DNA from: Streptomyces sp. NBC_01298
GTDB taxonomy: Bacteria > Actinomycetota > Actinomycetes > Streptomycetales > Streptomycetaceae
Assembly: GCF_035978755.1 (NCBI RefSeq)
Contig: NZ_CP108414.1
Location: forward strand, 4,464,001-4,528,000
Reading direction: 5' to 3'
Length of the DNA stretch: 64,000 nt
Part shown: in pieces, positions 33,152 to 42,661 of the stretch
Layout of the letters: each line of letters begins with the position of its first letter
Numbering within the stretch: position 1 is the first letter of the stretch
Notes under the pieces: generated by a model
Database searches by the model: none
Told to the model about the DNA's origin: nothing
Seen by the model: only the letters and a program-made list of their open reading frames with translations
Translations under genes and position numbers: made by a program

Positions 33152-34072
33152 TCAGCCCACCGCCCGCCTGGACTCTGTGCCCCACGGGGGCGGTGCTGTA
33201 GCGAGGTGGCCGCGCTCAAGGCGCCGTGCGTGGTTGCCACTTCCATAATCCTCGGCTGCGGCTTCGATCATCTTCAGGGACGCCTCGGGCGGTAGCGCGA
33301 ACGCCCGGAGGCGGTCGTACGCCTTCTGGTACTGCACCACAACGCCTGGGTCGTCGATCATCTGGCCGCTGTACGTGCTCTCCATGTACACGACCGGCGG
33401 AGCATCGCTGAAGCTCATGAAATGGGTCGACCCCATCATGAAAGGGTGCGCACCGGCATTGCACGGCAGGATCTGCGGAATGTAGCGGCGCCGTCGGGCC
33501 ACAGCAGCCACGTGGGCCAGCTGCTCGGCCATCGCCTCGTCCCCACCGATCGGCTGCCGAAGGAGCGATTCGTGGATGACGACCCAGGACGCGGGCCCAT
33601 CGGCATCCTCATAGACCCACGCTCGGTCACGCCGCGCGGCAACCAGCCGGGCGGTTCGCTCCTCGCCTGCCAGCGGTTCGGCAGCCCGGATGAGCTCCCT
33701 GATGTACGGCTCCAGCTGCAAGGGCCCCGGGAGGACCATGGGGCTCCACTCCGCGACTTCCTCCGCACGCGACTCCAGCTCCAGGGCTTCCGCAAAGTAC
33801 GGCGCCACTGCATCGCTCCGTGCCTTCCGCACGTCCTCGCAGCGGCGCGTGAAGAACCCGTCCGTGCCCAGGATCCGGTCGAGGTGTTGGGCCAGGTCCA
33901 ACGGGATCCGTCGGTTGCCCCGCTCGATCTCGCTCAAGTAGCTGACCCCGTAGTAGCTGCCCGCGACGGCCTGTCGGAGGGTGAGCCCCGCCGCCTCGCG
34001 CCGCCAGCGCAACTCAGCACCGTAGAAAGCCGGCACGCTCGCCGAGCCGTCAATGTCCTTGCTCTTACCCAC
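33152..34072 (-). CDS. XRE-family regulator with DUF5753 (WhiJ-like), module 1
   Basis: 306 aa from GTG. The N-terminal helix-turn-helix (about residues 17-70; LRWRREAAGLTLRQAVAGSYYGVSYLSEIERGNRRIP) is followed by a DUF5753 effector domain (EVAEWSPMVLPGPLQLEPYIRELIRA onward). This architecture is typical of WhiJ-type developmental regulators. These genes usually sit with a DUF397 protein and an anti-sigma-like ATPase. Here an ATPase gene and a 69-aa protein lie divergently, but no DUF397 is seen. It probably acts as a DNA-binding repressor in the cytoplasm. Confidence 0.85.
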   Translation of the reverse strand: MGKSKDIDGSASVPAFYGAELRWRREAAGLTLRQAVAGSYYGVSYLSEIERGNRRIPLDLAQHLDRILGTDGFFTRRCEDVRKARSDAVAPYFAEALELESRAEEVAEWSPMVLPGPLQLEPYIRELIRAAEPLAGEERTARLVAARRDRAWVYEDADGPASWVVIHESLLRQPIGGDEAMAEQLAHVAAVARRRRYIPQILPCNAGAHPFMMGSTHFMSFSDAPPVVYMESTYSGQMIDDPGVVVQYQKAYDRLRAFALPPEASLKMIEAAAEDYGSGNHARRLERGHLATAPPPWGTESRRAVG

Positions 34073-34185
34073 CGTCAGAGCCTGCTTTCCACACTTCGCG
34101 CTGTGGACTCGAAACGCTTCCCAAGCTACGCCGGACCGCGCCAGCCTGTGAGCAGTTCGTCACTCCCCGCTGCGAAGGAATCCGC

Positions 34186-34395
34186 ATGAGCGACCACCCC
34201 CACGACCACGAGGCCTCCATCGCCCTGGACAACCTCCGCTCCGCCCTCGCCGGACACGGCATCGTGCTCCCCTCCCTCGACCTCCACCTCCTCTCCTACG
34301 CCGGGCGGTACACGAGCCCACCCCTCATCGCCCTCGGCAACTGCAACCCGGCCACCGCCCAGCGCCTCGCCGAAGCACTGGCGGGCACGCCATGA
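34186..34395 (+). CDS. Small protein (69 aa) in XRE/ATPase module 1
   Basis: ATG at 34186 behind AAGGAA. The sequence MSDHPHDHEASIALDNLRSALAG is His/Asp-rich at the N-terminus with a hydrophobic middle (GIVLPSLDLHLLSYAG). It has no match to DUF397 that I can see. Its stop overlaps the ATPase start by 4 nt (ATGA), so the two are translationally coupled. It may replace DUF397 as the small partner in this module. Function unknown. Confidence 0.7.
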   Translation: MSDHPHDHEASIALDNLRSALAGHGIVLPSLDLHLLSYAGRYTSPPLIALGNCNPATAQRLAEALAGTP

Positions 34396-34799
34396 GCAGC
34401 GACCTCACGCTCCGGCTCCTGGTCACCCCCGGTGCCGTCCCCCTGGCCCGCCACGCGGTGCGGGAGCACCTGGGGAGCCACACCGCGGAGCTCTGCGTCA
34501 GCGAGCTGCTGACCAACGCCCTCACCCACCTGGGCGAAGGCACGCCCGTCACGCTGCGGGTCACCGGAAGGGCAGCCCGTACGCGGGTGGAGCTCACCGA
34601 CCCCGACCCGCGCGCATGGCCCGTACTGCGGGAGGCCCTGGACGACGCGGAATCCGGCCGGGGCCTAGCCCTGCTCGACGCGCTCGCGCTGCGATGGGGT
34701 GTCGTCCAGGGGCCCGGGAGCAAGACCGTCTGGTGCGAGCTCGAACTTGACCCTGGTCACAGTCGCCACGGAAGGGTTGCTCTTATTACCGGTGGGTAG
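34392..34799 (+). CDS. Anti-sigma-factor-like HATPase (RsbW/SpoIIAB type)
   Basis: 135 aa. N-box [19 protein letters not shown] and the G-box-like [11 protein letters not shown] are present, which supports ATP binding. In the Streptomyces context these stand-alone ATPases are thought to bind sigma or anti-sigma-antagonist partners. ATG overlaps the 69-aa gene. The last codons overlap the first of two TTACCG-type repeats in front of the dehydrogenase. Cytoplasmic. Confidence 0.8.
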   Translation: MSSDLTLRLLVTPGAVPLARHAVREHLGSHTAELCVSELLTNALTHLGEGTPVTLRVTGRAARTRVELTDPDPRAWPVLREALDDAESGRGLALLDALALRWGVVQGPGSKTVWCELELDPGHSRHGRVALITGG

Positions 34800-34822
34800 C
34801 ATCATTACGTTACCGATTGGTA
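34786..34822. promoter_or_regulatory. Paired TTACCG-GGTA repeats upstream of the acyl-CoA dehydrogenase
   Basis: TTACCGGTGGGTA at 34786 and TTACCGATTGGTA at 34810, start-to-start 24 bp. Each is a near-palindrome of TACC and GGTA halves. They sit 45-80 bp before the fadE5-like ATG and fit a TetR-type fatty-acid regulator. The first copy overlaps the stop codon of the ATPase gene. Confidence 0.6.
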
Positions 34823-34866
34823 TGCACGAGGAACCACTCTCACCGAGCCTTAACGGAGCCGTCGCC

Positions 34867-36693
34867 ATGGGGCACTACAAGTCGAATCTCCGCGACATCG
34901 AGTTCAACCTCTTCGAGGTACTCGGCCGCGACAACGTGTACGGCACTGGCCCGTTCGGTGAGATGGACACCGAGACCGCCAAGACGATCCTCAGCGAGAT
35001 CGCCAAGCTCTCCGAGAACGAGCTGGCCGCCTCCTTCGAGGACGCCGACCGCAACCCGCCGGTCTTCGACCCGACGACGAACACCGCGCCCGTCCCGGCG
35101 TCCTTCAAGAAGAGCTACAAGGCCTTCATGGACTCCGAGTACTGGCGCCTGGGCCTGCCCGAGGAGATCGGCGGCACCACCTCGCCCCGCTCCCTGATCT
35201 GGGCCTTCGCCGAGACGATCCTGGGCGCGAACCCGGCCGTGTGGATGTACTCCTCCGGCCCGGCGTTCGCCGGCGTCCTCTTCGAAGAGGGCAACGAGGT
35301 CCAGAAGAAGATCGCCGCGCTCGCGGTCGAGAAGCGCTGGGGCTCCACCATGGTCCTCACCGAGCCGGACGCCGGCTCGGACGTCGGCGCGGGCCGCACG
35401 AAGGCGGTCCAGCAGGACGACGGCTCCTGGCACATCGAGGGCGTGAAGCGCTTCATCACCTCGGGCGAGCACGACATGGAGGAGAACATCCTCCACTACG
35501 TCCTCGCGCGCCCCGAGGGCCACGGCGCCGGCACGAAGGGCCTGTCCCTCTTCCTGGTCCCGAAGTTCCACTTCGACTGGGAGACCGGCGAGCTGGGCGA
35601 GCGCAACGGCGTCTACGCGACGAACGTCGAGCACAAGATGGGCCTCAAGGCCTCCAACACGTGCGAGATGACCTTCGGCGACCAGCACCCCGCCAAGGGC
35701 TGGCTGATCGGTGACAAGCACGACGGCATCCGCCAGATGTTCATGATCATCGAGTTCGCCCGGATGATGGTCGGCACGAAGGCCATCGCCACCCTGTCGA
35801 CGGGCTACCTGAACGCCCTGGAGTACGCCAAGGAGCGCGTGCAGGGTCCCGACCTGGCCAACTTCATGGACAAGACGGCCCCCAAGGTCACCATCACGCA
35901 CCACCCCGACGTGCGCCGCTCGCTCATGACGCAGAAGGCGTACGCCGAGGGCATGCGCGCCCTGGTGCTGTACACCGCCTCCGTCCAGGACGAGATCCAG
36001 GTCAAGCAGGCCGCCGGCGAGGACACCGCGTCCCTGGTGGGCCTCAACGACCTGCTGCTGCCGATCGTGAAGGGCTACGGCTCCGAGAAGTCCTACGAGC
36101 AGCTCGCGCAGTCGCTCCAGACCTTCGGCGGCTCGGGCTACCTGCAGGAATACCCGATCGAGCAGTACATCCGCGACGCCAAGATCGACACCCTCTACGA
36201 GGGCACCACGGCGATCCAGGGCCAGGACTTCTTCTTCCGGAAGATCGTCCGCGACCAGGGCGCCGCCCTGAACGTCCTCACCGAGACGATCAAGAAGTTC
36301 CTGGCCGAGGGCGACGGCGGCGAGGAGCTGGCCCCGGCCCGCGACGCGCTCGCCAAGGCGGCCGTCGACCTGGAGGCCATCGTCGGCCAGATGGTCGTCG
36401 ACCTCACCGCCACCGGCGAGGACGTCAAGAACATCTACAAGGTCGGCCAGAACACCACCCGCCTGCTGATGGCCTCCGGTGACGTGGTCGTCGGCTACCT
36501 GCTCCTCAAGGGCGCGGCCGTGGCCGCCGAGAAGCTGCCGGCCGCCTCCGCCAAGGACGTGCCGTTCTACACCGGCAAGATCGCGGCGGCGAAGTTCTTC
36601 GCCGGCGAGGTCCTCCCGGGCGTCGCGGTGGCCCGCGCGCTCGCCGAGGCCGTCGACAACACCCTGATGGAGCTCGACGAGGCCGCCTTCTAG
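34867..36693 (+). CDS. Acyl-CoA dehydrogenase, FadE5-like
   Basis: 608 aa, the long form of the family (FadE5 in mycobacteria is similar in length). ATG at 34867 gives [20 protein letters not shown]. Visible signatures: the FAD-site loop [26 protein letters not shown], and the C-terminal [34 protein letters not shown]. The latter region holds the catalytic-Glu-type EGT motif of acyl-CoA dehydrogenases. It oxidises acyl-CoA to trans-2-enoyl-CoA in beta-oxidation, passing electrons to ETF. Likely repressed through the paired TTACCG sites upstream. Codon use is the strongest in the window, which suggests high expression. Confidence 0.93.
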   Translation: MGHYKSNLRDIEFNLFEVLGRDNVYGTGPFGEMDTETAKTILSEIAKLSENELAASFEDADRNPPVFDPTTNTAPVPASFKKSYKAFMDSEYWRLGLPEEIGGTTSPRSLIWAFAETILGANPAVWMYSSGPAFAGVLFEEGNEVQKKIAALAVEKRWGSTMVLTEPDAGSDVGAGRTKAVQQDDGSWHIEGVKRFITSGEHDMEENILHYVLARPEGHGAGTKGLSLFLVPKFHFDWETGELGERNGVYATNVEHKMGLKASNTCEMTFGDQHPAKGWLIGDKHDGIRQMFMIIEFARMMVGTKAIATLSTGYLNALEYAKERVQGPDLANFMDKTAPKVTITHHPDVRRSLMTQKAYAEGMRALVLYTASVQDEIQVKQAAGEDTASLVGLNDLLLPIVKGYGSEKSYEQLAQSLQTFGGSGYLQEYPIEQYIRDAKIDTLYEGTTAIQGQDFFFRKIVRDQGAALNVLTETIKKFLAEGDGGEELAPARDALAKAAVDLEAIVGQMVVDLTATGEDVKNIYKVGQNTTRLLMASGDVVVGYLLLKGAAVAAEKLPAASAKDVPFYTGKIAAAKFFAGEVLPGVAVARALAEAVDNTLMELDEAAF

Positions 36694-36739
36694 GCCCGTA
36701 GCCCCCATCCCACAGCTGTACGCGGTGTACGTACGCGCA

Positions 36740-36774
36740 GACGGCCGGGTCCTCCGCACGGGGGCCCGGCCGTC
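36740..36774 (+). terminator. Stem-loop after the acyl-CoA dehydrogenase
   Basis: GACGGCCGGG pairs with CCCGGCCGTC over a 15-nt loop, 47 nt past the stop codon. Confidence 0.5.
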
Positions 36775-36876
36775 GGCGTGCGCGGGGGCCGGCCCGACGC
36801 CCCCGCCGGGGGCCCCGTACCGCCTGTGGGCTGCGGGGTTCCCGGGATGTCCGTGGTTCGTGGGACGCTCGTGGGT

Positions 36877-37620
36877 ATGAGTCCACAGGAGCAGCAGCGC
36901 GGCAGCAGGGGGTACTCGGTCCCGACCGGGCGCCCCTATGCCCTCAAGGAGCTGCAGTCCGCCGTGGGCAGCCTCGGAGACCACCTGAAGGAGCTCTACG
37001 ACGGCGCCCACCCCACCGAGTACGAATCGGTGGCCGACGCCCTCTACACCGCCTTCCAGACCGCCGCCGGGCTCGCCCCCGCCAAGAGCTACACCGGCTG
37101 CCCGGAGCACCCCAACGGCGCGCTGGACCCGGAGGCGCCCGACGGCTGGGGGCGCTGCTTGATCTGCAACGACCGGCGCCGCCTCGGACTGCGCGCCCAG
37201 GGCGCCCGCGCGGCGGCCGCCGCCACCCCGCCCGCCGGGGAGCAGCGGCGGCTCGGCTATCCCGTGCCCGAGCCCCCGTACACGCTCCAGGCGCTCCAGA
37301 CCCGGCTGCGCACGGTCGAGGAGCGGCGCTTCCACCTGAGCCTGTCCTCGCCCCCCGAGGACTTCGTCGCGATGGCCGACGACCTGCACCGCGCCTTCAT
37401 CGTGGCGCGCGAGCTGTCGCGCCCGCGCAACGCCTCCGGATGCTCCGAGCACCCCGGGGCACCCATCGATCCCGACGCTCCTCCCGGTGAGGCCTGTATC
37501 TTCTGCGCCGGACGCAAGAGACGCGCGCAGCGCTCCGCGCAGACCCCGGAGATGCTCCCGCGCATCCGCCGGGGCGAGCGCAGACAGTTGCAGCGCCGCT
37601 TCGACCGTCCGCCGGGCTGA
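36877..37620 (+). CDS. Protein with duplicated CxxH...CxxC zinc-knuckle-like motifs
   Basis: 247 aa from ATG at 36877. Two halves are clearly related: an N-terminal copy (YALKELQSAVGSLGDHLKELYDG, then CPEHPNGALDPEAP and CLIC) and a second (YTLQALQTRLRTVEERRFHLSL, then CSEHPGAPIDPDAP and CIFC). Each ends in Cys-x2-His ... Cys-x2-Cys, a plausible zinc site. The C-terminus is very basic (RKRRAQRSAQ; RRGERRQLQRR), suggesting nucleic-acid contact. Cytoplasmic. I recognise no named family. Zinc binding and duplication are read from sequence, the rest is inference. Confidence 0.7.
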   Translation: MSPQEQQRGSRGYSVPTGRPYALKELQSAVGSLGDHLKELYDGAHPTEYESVADALYTAFQTAAGLAPAKSYTGCPEHPNGALDPEAPDGWGRCLICNDRRRLGLRAQGARAAAAATPPAGEQRRLGYPVPEPPYTLQALQTRLRTVEERRFHLSLSSPPEDFVAMADDLHRAFIVARELSRPRNASGCSEHPGAPIDPDAPPGEACIFCAGRKRRAQRSAQTPEMLPRIRRGERRQLQRRFDRPPG

Positions 37621-37719
37621 CCCAGCTCCGGGGCCCGGGCAACACCCCCGCGGCTCCTTCCTCCGGCCATCCGCCGCAGTCCGGCCATGACGAACACGAC
37701 CGTCGTTAAGGTGACCCAC

Positions 37720-39018
37720 ATGAGCTCTCCCGCCGCCGCCCGCTTCGACCGCGGCCACACCGACGACCTGATGACCTTCCTGGCGGCGAGTCCGTCGCAG
37801 TACCACGCCGTGGCCAACGCGGCCGAGCGGCTGGAGAAGGCCGGATTCAGGCAGTTGGCCGAGACCGACGCGTGGGACGCGAGCACGGGAGGCAAGTTCG
37901 TACTCCGCGGGGGCGCGATCATCGCCTGGTACGTGCCCGAAGGCGCGGCCGCGCACACCCCGTTCAGGATCATCGGCGCGCACACCGACTCCCCCAACCT
38001 CCGGGTCAAGCCGCTGCCCGACACCGGCGCCCAGGGCTGGCGGCAGATCGCCGTGGAGATCTACGGCGGCACCCTGCTCAACACCTGGCTCGACCGCGAC
38101 CTGGGCCTGGCCGGCCGCCTCACCCTGCTCGACGGCACCGAACGGCTCGTCAACATCGACCGTGCGCTGATGCGCGTGCCCCAACTCGCCGTGCACCTCG
38201 ACCGGTCGGTGAACTCCGACGGCCTCAAGCTGGACAAGCAGCGGCACATGCAGCCGATCTGGGGCCTCGGCGACGTCCACGAGGGCGACCTGATCGCCTT
38301 CCTGGAGGACGAGGAAGAGCTGGACCGCGGCTCCGTCGCCGGCTGGGACCTGATGGTCCATTCGATCGAGCCCCCGGCCTACCTGGGCCGCGACCGCGAG
38401 CTCCTCGCGGGCCCCCGCATGGACAACCTCCTGTCGGTCCACGCGGCCGTCGCCGCCCTCGTCGCCGCCTCCACGGCCGACACGCTCACGCACATCCCCG
38501 TCCTGGCCGCCTTCGACCACGAGGAGAACGGCTCGCAGTCGGACACCGGCGCGGACGGGCCCCTGCTGGGCAACGTGCTGGAACGTTCGGTCTTCTCGCG
38601 CGGCGGCTCCTACGAGGACCGCGCGCGGGCCTTCGCCGGCGCCATCTGCCTCTCCTCGGACACCGGCCACGCCGTGCACCCCAACTACGCGGAGCGGCAC
38701 GACCCCACGCACCACCCGCGCGCCAACGGCGGCCCGATCCTGAAGGTCAACGTCAACCAGCGCTACGCCACCGACGGCAGCGGCCGCGCGGTGTTCGTGA
38801 GCGCCTGCGAACGCGCCGGCGTCCCGTGGCAGACCTTCGTCTCCAACAACTCGATGCCGTGCGGCACGACGATCGGCCCGATCACCGCCGCCCGCCACGG
38901 CATCCAGACGGTCGACATCGGCGTGGCCATCCTCTCGATGCACAGCGCCCGCGAGCTGTGCGGCGCGGACGACCCGTACCTCCTGGCCAACGTGATGCTG
39001 GCGTTCCTGGAGAACTGA
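37720..39018 (+). CDS. M18-family aminopeptidase (aspartyl aminopeptidase-like)
   Basis: 432 aa from ATG at 37720 behind AAGGTG; an ATG 33 bp upstream is also in frame. M18 metal ligands are visible in IGAHTDSPNLR (His), GPRMDNLLS (Asp), FDHEENGSQ (Glu pair), SSDTGHAVHP (Asp) and near the end GVAILSMHSARE (His). These enzymes use two zinc ions to remove N-terminal acidic or neutral residues from peptides in the cytoplasm. It ends at a strong convergent terminator shared with the NHLRC2-like gene. Confidence 0.93.
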   Translation: MSSPAAARFDRGHTDDLMTFLAASPSQYHAVANAAERLEKAGFRQLAETDAWDASTGGKFVLRGGAIIAWYVPEGAAAHTPFRIIGAHTDSPNLRVKPLPDTGAQGWRQIAVEIYGGTLLNTWLDRDLGLAGRLTLLDGTERLVNIDRALMRVPQLAVHLDRSVNSDGLKLDKQRHMQPIWGLGDVHEGDLIAFLEDEEELDRGSVAGWDLMVHSIEPPAYLGRDRELLAGPRMDNLLSVHAAVAALVAASTADTLTHIPVLAAFDHEENGSQSDTGADGPLLGNVLERSVFSRGGSYEDRARAFAGAICLSSDTGHAVHPNYAERHDPTHHPRANGGPILKVNVNQRYATDGSGRAVFVSACERAGVPWQTFVSNNSMPCGTTIGPITAARHGIQTVDIGVAILSMHSARELCGADDPYLLANVMLAFLEN

Positions 39019-39048
39019 GCCCGCGTCATCGTGCGGTCGTGAGCGTGC

Positions 39049-39082
39049 CCGTGCCCGCCGGGGATCTCCCCGGCGGGCACGG
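39049..39082. terminator. 16-bp perfect bidirectional terminator
   Basis: CCGTGCCCGCCGGGGA pairs exactly with TCCCCGGCGGGCACGG across 2 nt, between the convergent M18 peptidase and NHLRC2-like genes. It is followed by two direct copies of GGGCACGGTCGGTTCC-type sequence (39076-39108). Confidence 0.75.
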
Positions 39083-39110
39083 TCGGTTCCGGGCACGGTC
39101 GGTTCCGGGG

Positions 39111-40940
39111 TCAGTCGTCCATGCCCGCCAGCACCAGCGGCAGTCGGGTCGCGCCGCCGGCGGTGATGTTCAGCGGCACGCCCCAGTCCTGCTGGTGGAC
39201 GTGGCAGGCCGGGTACTCGTTCTCCGGGTCGTCGTCGCAGGACGCGGCCATCGCGGAGACGTGCAGGACGCCCTCGGTCAGGGCCGGGTTCAGCGCCAGC
39301 TCCCGGAACAGGTCGGTCCCGGCGCCGTCGCCCGCCGTCAGCAGCTCGGGCGGGGTCGAGGAGACCAGCAACCGGGTCGAGGGCCCGTAGCGGGTGTCGA
39401 GCTTCTGGCCGCTCGGGGCCCGGAAGACGATGTCGAGCCGGAGCGTGCCGGGGGCCACCTCGGTGGCGGCCCGCCGGGTCCGGTGGGCGACCGCGTCGAC
39501 CCGTACGGCCTCCTCGGGGAGGCGCAGCCGGGTCAGCCGGTGCCGGGCGGACTCCACGACCACGATGTCGTCCCCGACCAGCACGGCGTCGCTGGGCTCG
39601 CGCAGGTCGGTGGCCAGGGTGGTGACCTGCCCGGTGGACGGGTCGAAGCGCCGCAGGGCGTGGTTGTACGTGTCGCACACCGCGACCGACCCGTCGGGCA
39701 GCGCGGTGACGCCGAGCGGGTGCTGGAGCAGCGCCTGGGCGGCGTCGCCGTCGCGGTGCCCGAAGTCGAAGAGGCCGGACCCGACGGCGGTGCGGATGGC
39801 GTAGCCGCCCTCGCCCGCCTCGACGTACCTCAGTGAGCTGGTCTCGGAGTCGGCGATCCACAGCCGGTCCTCCGTGGCCGCGAGCCCGGACGGCTGCGCG
39901 AACCAGGCCTCGGCGGCCGGACCGTCGTGCAGCCCCTCGTTGGTCGTCCCGGCGGCGACGGCCACGGTGTCGCTCTCGGGGTCCCAGGTCCACAGCTGGT
40001 GCACGCCCGCCATGGCGATCCACACCTTGCCCTGCCACCAGGCCACGTCCCACGGCGAAGACAGGTTGACTTCGAGGGCCGGCCCCGAGGTCGGGGACCC
40101 CTGCCACCACTGCCGCCCGGTCCCGGCGACGGTCTCCACGGCCCCGGTCTCGGGGTCGAACCGCCGCAGCGCGTGATTGACGGTGTCGGCGACGACCACG
40201 GACCCGTCGGGCAGCAGCGCCAGCCCCTGGGGCTCGCTGAAGGCATCCGGCCCCAAGCCGCGCTCCCCGCCACCCACACGCCGTACGACGCTCTCCCCGT
40301 CGGGAGCCAGCTCCACCAGCTGGTGCCGGGTCGTGTCGGAGACGAGCAGGTTCCCGGACGGCAGCACGAGCGCCTTCCCGGGGAACCGCAGGTCCCCCGC
40401 CACCGGCTCGGGCGCCACGTACGGCCCGTCCCCGCGCCGCAGCGTCCCCTTGGCCTCGTGCTCGGCCTCCAGCTCCTCCACGAGCTTCGCGATGGCGTGC
40501 GCGTGCCCCTCCCCGGCGTGCTGCGCGACGACGTACCCCTCGGGGTCGATCACCACGAGCGTGGGCCAGGCGCGGACGGCGTACTGCTTCCAGGTCGCGA
40601 GCTCCGGATCATCGAGCACGGGGTGGTGCACCCCGTACCGCTCGACGGCGTCGACGACGGCGGAGTGCTCGGCCTCGTGCACGAACTTCGGCGAGTGCAC
40701 GCCGACGATCACGACGGTGTCGCGGTGCTTCTCCTCCAGCTCGCGCAACTCGTCGAGCACGTGGAGGCAGTTCACGCAGCAGAAGGTCCAAAAATCCAAG
40801 ATCAACGTGCGACCTCGAAAGTCGGCGAGCCTGAGGTCCTTGCCGCCGGTGTTGATCCACCCCCCTGTGCCGATCAGCTCGGGGGCGCGGACACGGGTAC
40901 GGCGGGGCGCGGGGGTGGGCGCCGGGGCAGCATCGTTCAT
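39111..40940 (-). CDS. Thioredoxin-like plus NHL-repeat protein (NHLRC2-like)
   Basis: 609 aa. An N-terminal thioredoxin fold (residues about 20-170) has the redox motif FCCVNC (Cys55-Val-Asn-Cys58) and AWPTLVVID. A six-bladed NHL beta-propeller follows (about 180-480; repeats like PQGLALLPDGSVVVADTVNHALRRFD), then a C-terminal beta domain with DDDPENEYPACHVHQQDW. The order matches NHLRC2, a conserved cytosolic protein of poorly known function. No signal peptide is seen. Single gene, ATG start, convergent with the M18 peptidase. Confidence 0.88.
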   Translation of the reverse strand: MNDAAPAPTPAPRRTRVRAPELIGTGGWINTGGKDLRLADFRGRTLILDFWTFCCVNCLHVLDELRELEEKHRDTVVIVGVHSPKFVHEAEHSAVVDAVERYGVHHPVLDDPELATWKQYAVRAWPTLVVIDPEGYVVAQHAGEGHAHAIAKLVEELEAEHEAKGTLRRGDGPYVAPEPVAGDLRFPGKALVLPSGNLLVSDTTRHQLVELAPDGESVVRRVGGGERGLGPDAFSEPQGLALLPDGSVVVADTVNHALRRFDPETGAVETVAGTGRQWWQGSPTSGPALEVNLSSPWDVAWWQGKVWIAMAGVHQLWTWDPESDTVAVAAGTTNEGLHDGPAAEAWFAQPSGLAATEDRLWIADSETSSLRYVEAGEGGYAIRTAVGSGLFDFGHRDGDAAQALLQHPLGVTALPDGSVAVCDTYNHALRRFDPSTGQVTTLATDLREPSDAVLVGDDIVVVESARHRLTRLRLPEEAVRVDAVAHRTRRAATEVAPGTLRLDIVFRAPSGQKLDTRYGPSTRLLVSSTPPELLTAGDGAGTDLFRELALNPALTEGVLHVSAMAASCDDDPENEYPACHVHQQDWGVPLNITAGGATRLPLVLAGMDD

Positions 40941-41034
40941 CCTTCAAGCTTGCCATCCGCCTGTGAACCCAGGATCACGCCCGTACGAAGCGCCTGCTCA
41001 GGGCATGCGCGTCACCGTGCGGGCACGGTCCGGG

Positions 41035-41925
41035 TCAGCCGCCGCAGGAGCGGGTGATCTTCTCGTTCTCGTCGATCTCGATCGGGAAGGCGAAGGTGCC
41101 GCCGAGGTTCACCGTCCATCCGTGGGTGACGGTGCCGGACGAGGGGTTGCCGGCGAGCCAGAAGGGGGGCGTGGTGAAGGAGCAGGTGCCGGCGGTCGGA
41201 CCCTGGGCCCCGGCCGATCGGAGCTGCGGGGCCACGAACCGCTTCCCGAGGGTCTCCAGGGCCGTGGAGTCACCGGCCTTGGTGGCCGCCACCAGTCCGC
41301 CGTAGAACCCGGACACCGTCGGGTCGCCGCCCTTGCCGCCTCCGGCGTTCGTCGTGCAGGTCGCGTCCACCACCTTCCCCGTGGTCACGTCGAAGGTGAG
41401 GGAAGGGCTCCGGTCGAGCGGTTCGGTCCCCCGGTACAGCAGCATCTGACCCGCCATCAGCACGCCGTCGACCGCCTCGCCGCAGGTCACGCCGAGCGAG
41501 TCGGTGCCCCAGATCCGCCGGTACGTGGGCTCGTTGGCGAAGAGCGCCGCCACCTCGGCCGGATCCACCTGGGAGCGGGTGGCCGGGTTCTGGTAGCGCA
41601 GGGCGGTGAGGAACAGGGTGTTCGTCGCCCGGGCCGGGTCGACCGGGGGCTGCGTGATGGGCGGGGTGGGGGCGGGAGGCATGTCGGGACTCGGCGCGGT
41701 CGCCGCCGGTGCCGGCCCCGAGGTGTGGTCCCGGCCCTCCTGCACGACGAAGCCGGCGCCCAGGGCCACGATCACCGCCGCGGCCGCCGCACCCGTCCGC
41801 AGGCGGCGCCGGCGCCGCCGCACCCGCCCGATGAGACCGTCCACGTCGTAGCCGCGGGGCGGTTCCGTGGCCGCGCGGTCGAGCATGGCCGCGGCCAGCT
41901 CCTCCTCCAGGTCGAAGTCCTTCAT
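41035..41925 (-). CDS. Membrane-anchored partner of the ECF sigma factor (putative anti-sigma)
   Basis: 296 aa from an ATG overlapping the sigma gene's TGA. A cytoplasmic N-tail of about 43 residues (MKDFDLEEELAAAMLDRAA, basic VRRRRRRL) is followed by one TM (about 45-60) and a Pro-rich linker. A Thr/Gly-rich extracytoplasmic domain with at least four Cys completes it. There is no HxxxCxxC zinc anti-sigma motif, so if it restrains the sigma factor it does so by another surface. Operon position and topology are the evidence for an anti-sigma role. Confidence 0.75.
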   Translation of the reverse strand: MKDFDLEEELAAAMLDRAATEPPRGYDVDGLIGRVRRRRRRLRTGAAAAAVIVALGAGFVVQEGRDHTSGPAPAATAPSPDMPPAPTPPITQPPVDPARATNTLFLTALRYQNPATRSQVDPAEVAALFANEPTYRRIWGTDSLGVTCGEAVDGVLMAGQMLLYRGTEPLDRSPSLTFDVTTGKVVDATCTTNAGGGKGGDPTVSGFYGGLVAATKAGDSTALETLGKRFVAPQLRSAGAQGPTAGTCSFTTPPFWLAGNPSSGTVTHGWTVNLGGTFAFPIEIDENEKITRSCGG

Positions 41926-42473
41926 GCCGCCCCTTCCGAACCCGCGTGCAGTGGCTGTGTACCGACGGTCGACCGGAGCTTCGACAGGCCCCGGGCCACC
42001 TGGGACCGGACCGTGCCGGCCGAGATGTTCATCAAGCGGCCGATCTCCGCGTCGTCGAGGTCCTCGAAGTACCGCAGCACCAGCACGGTGCGCATGCCGA
42101 CCGGCAGGGACTGCAGTCCGCGCATCAGCTCGTCGCGGGCCGCGAGCCCTTTGTACGGGTCTACGGCGTGCCCGCCTCCGACGCCCCCGGTGTCGTCGAC
42201 GCCCCCGATGCCCTCGTCCAGGGGGACCTCGGCACGGCCGCGCAGCTTGCGCCAGCGGTCGTTCGCGAGGTTCACCAGGATCCGGCGGGCGTAGGCCTCC
42301 GGAGCGTCGGCGGAGCGGACCTTGCGCCAGTGCCGGCACACCTGCTCCAGCGTGGACTGCACCAGGTCGTCGGCCACGTGCCGCTCTCCGGTGATCAGCA
42401 GGGCGGTCCTGAACAGTGCCGAGGACCGTGCCTGTACGAAGGCCGTGAAGGCGGGAACATCAGCGGTTCGCAT
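41922..42473 (-). CDS. ECF RNA polymerase sigma factor (SigE-family)
   Basis: 183 aa from ATG (complement of 42471-42473). Region 2 (FTAFVQARSSALFRTALLITGERHVADDLVQSTLEQVCRHW, with EAYARRILVNLANDRWRK) and region 4 (LQSLPVGMRTVLVLRYFEDLDDAEIGRLMNISAGTVRSQVARGLSKLR) are complete. It redirects RNA polymerase to a small regulon, probably in response to envelope signals through the overlapping membrane gene. A Gly-rich insert (GGVDDTGGVGGGH) sits in the linker. Confidence 0.92.
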   Translation of the reverse strand: MRTADVPAFTAFVQARSSALFRTALLITGERHVADDLVQSTLEQVCRHWRKVRSADAPEAYARRILVNLANDRWRKLRGRAEVPLDEGIGGVDDTGGVGGGHAVDPYKGLAARDELMRGLQSLPVGMRTVLVLRYFEDLDDAEIGRLMNISAGTVRSQVARGLSKLRSTVGTQPLHAGSEGAA

Positions 42474-42661
42474 GGCCACCCGGCCCGTACCTCTTGGACA
42501 TCCGCGCCCCTTCCGAAGCCCCCTTGGCTCCCCCGACGTACCTGACGGAGCCCGCCGCCCGGCTGCTGCACGCACCCCCCGACCGTGACCCAAGCGTTAC
42601 CTCCCGGGCCCCTGTGCTGCGCATTGCACGGCTCTGACCAGGTACGCAAGGCGGTGCGGGA

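Noticed and set aside
34840..40110. Very long minus-strand open frame opposite the dehydrogenase, M18 and adjacent genes
   Set aside because: Antisense shadow of strong plus-strand genes with no domain signal of its own; its N-terminal part is a shifted frame of the NHLRC2-like gene.
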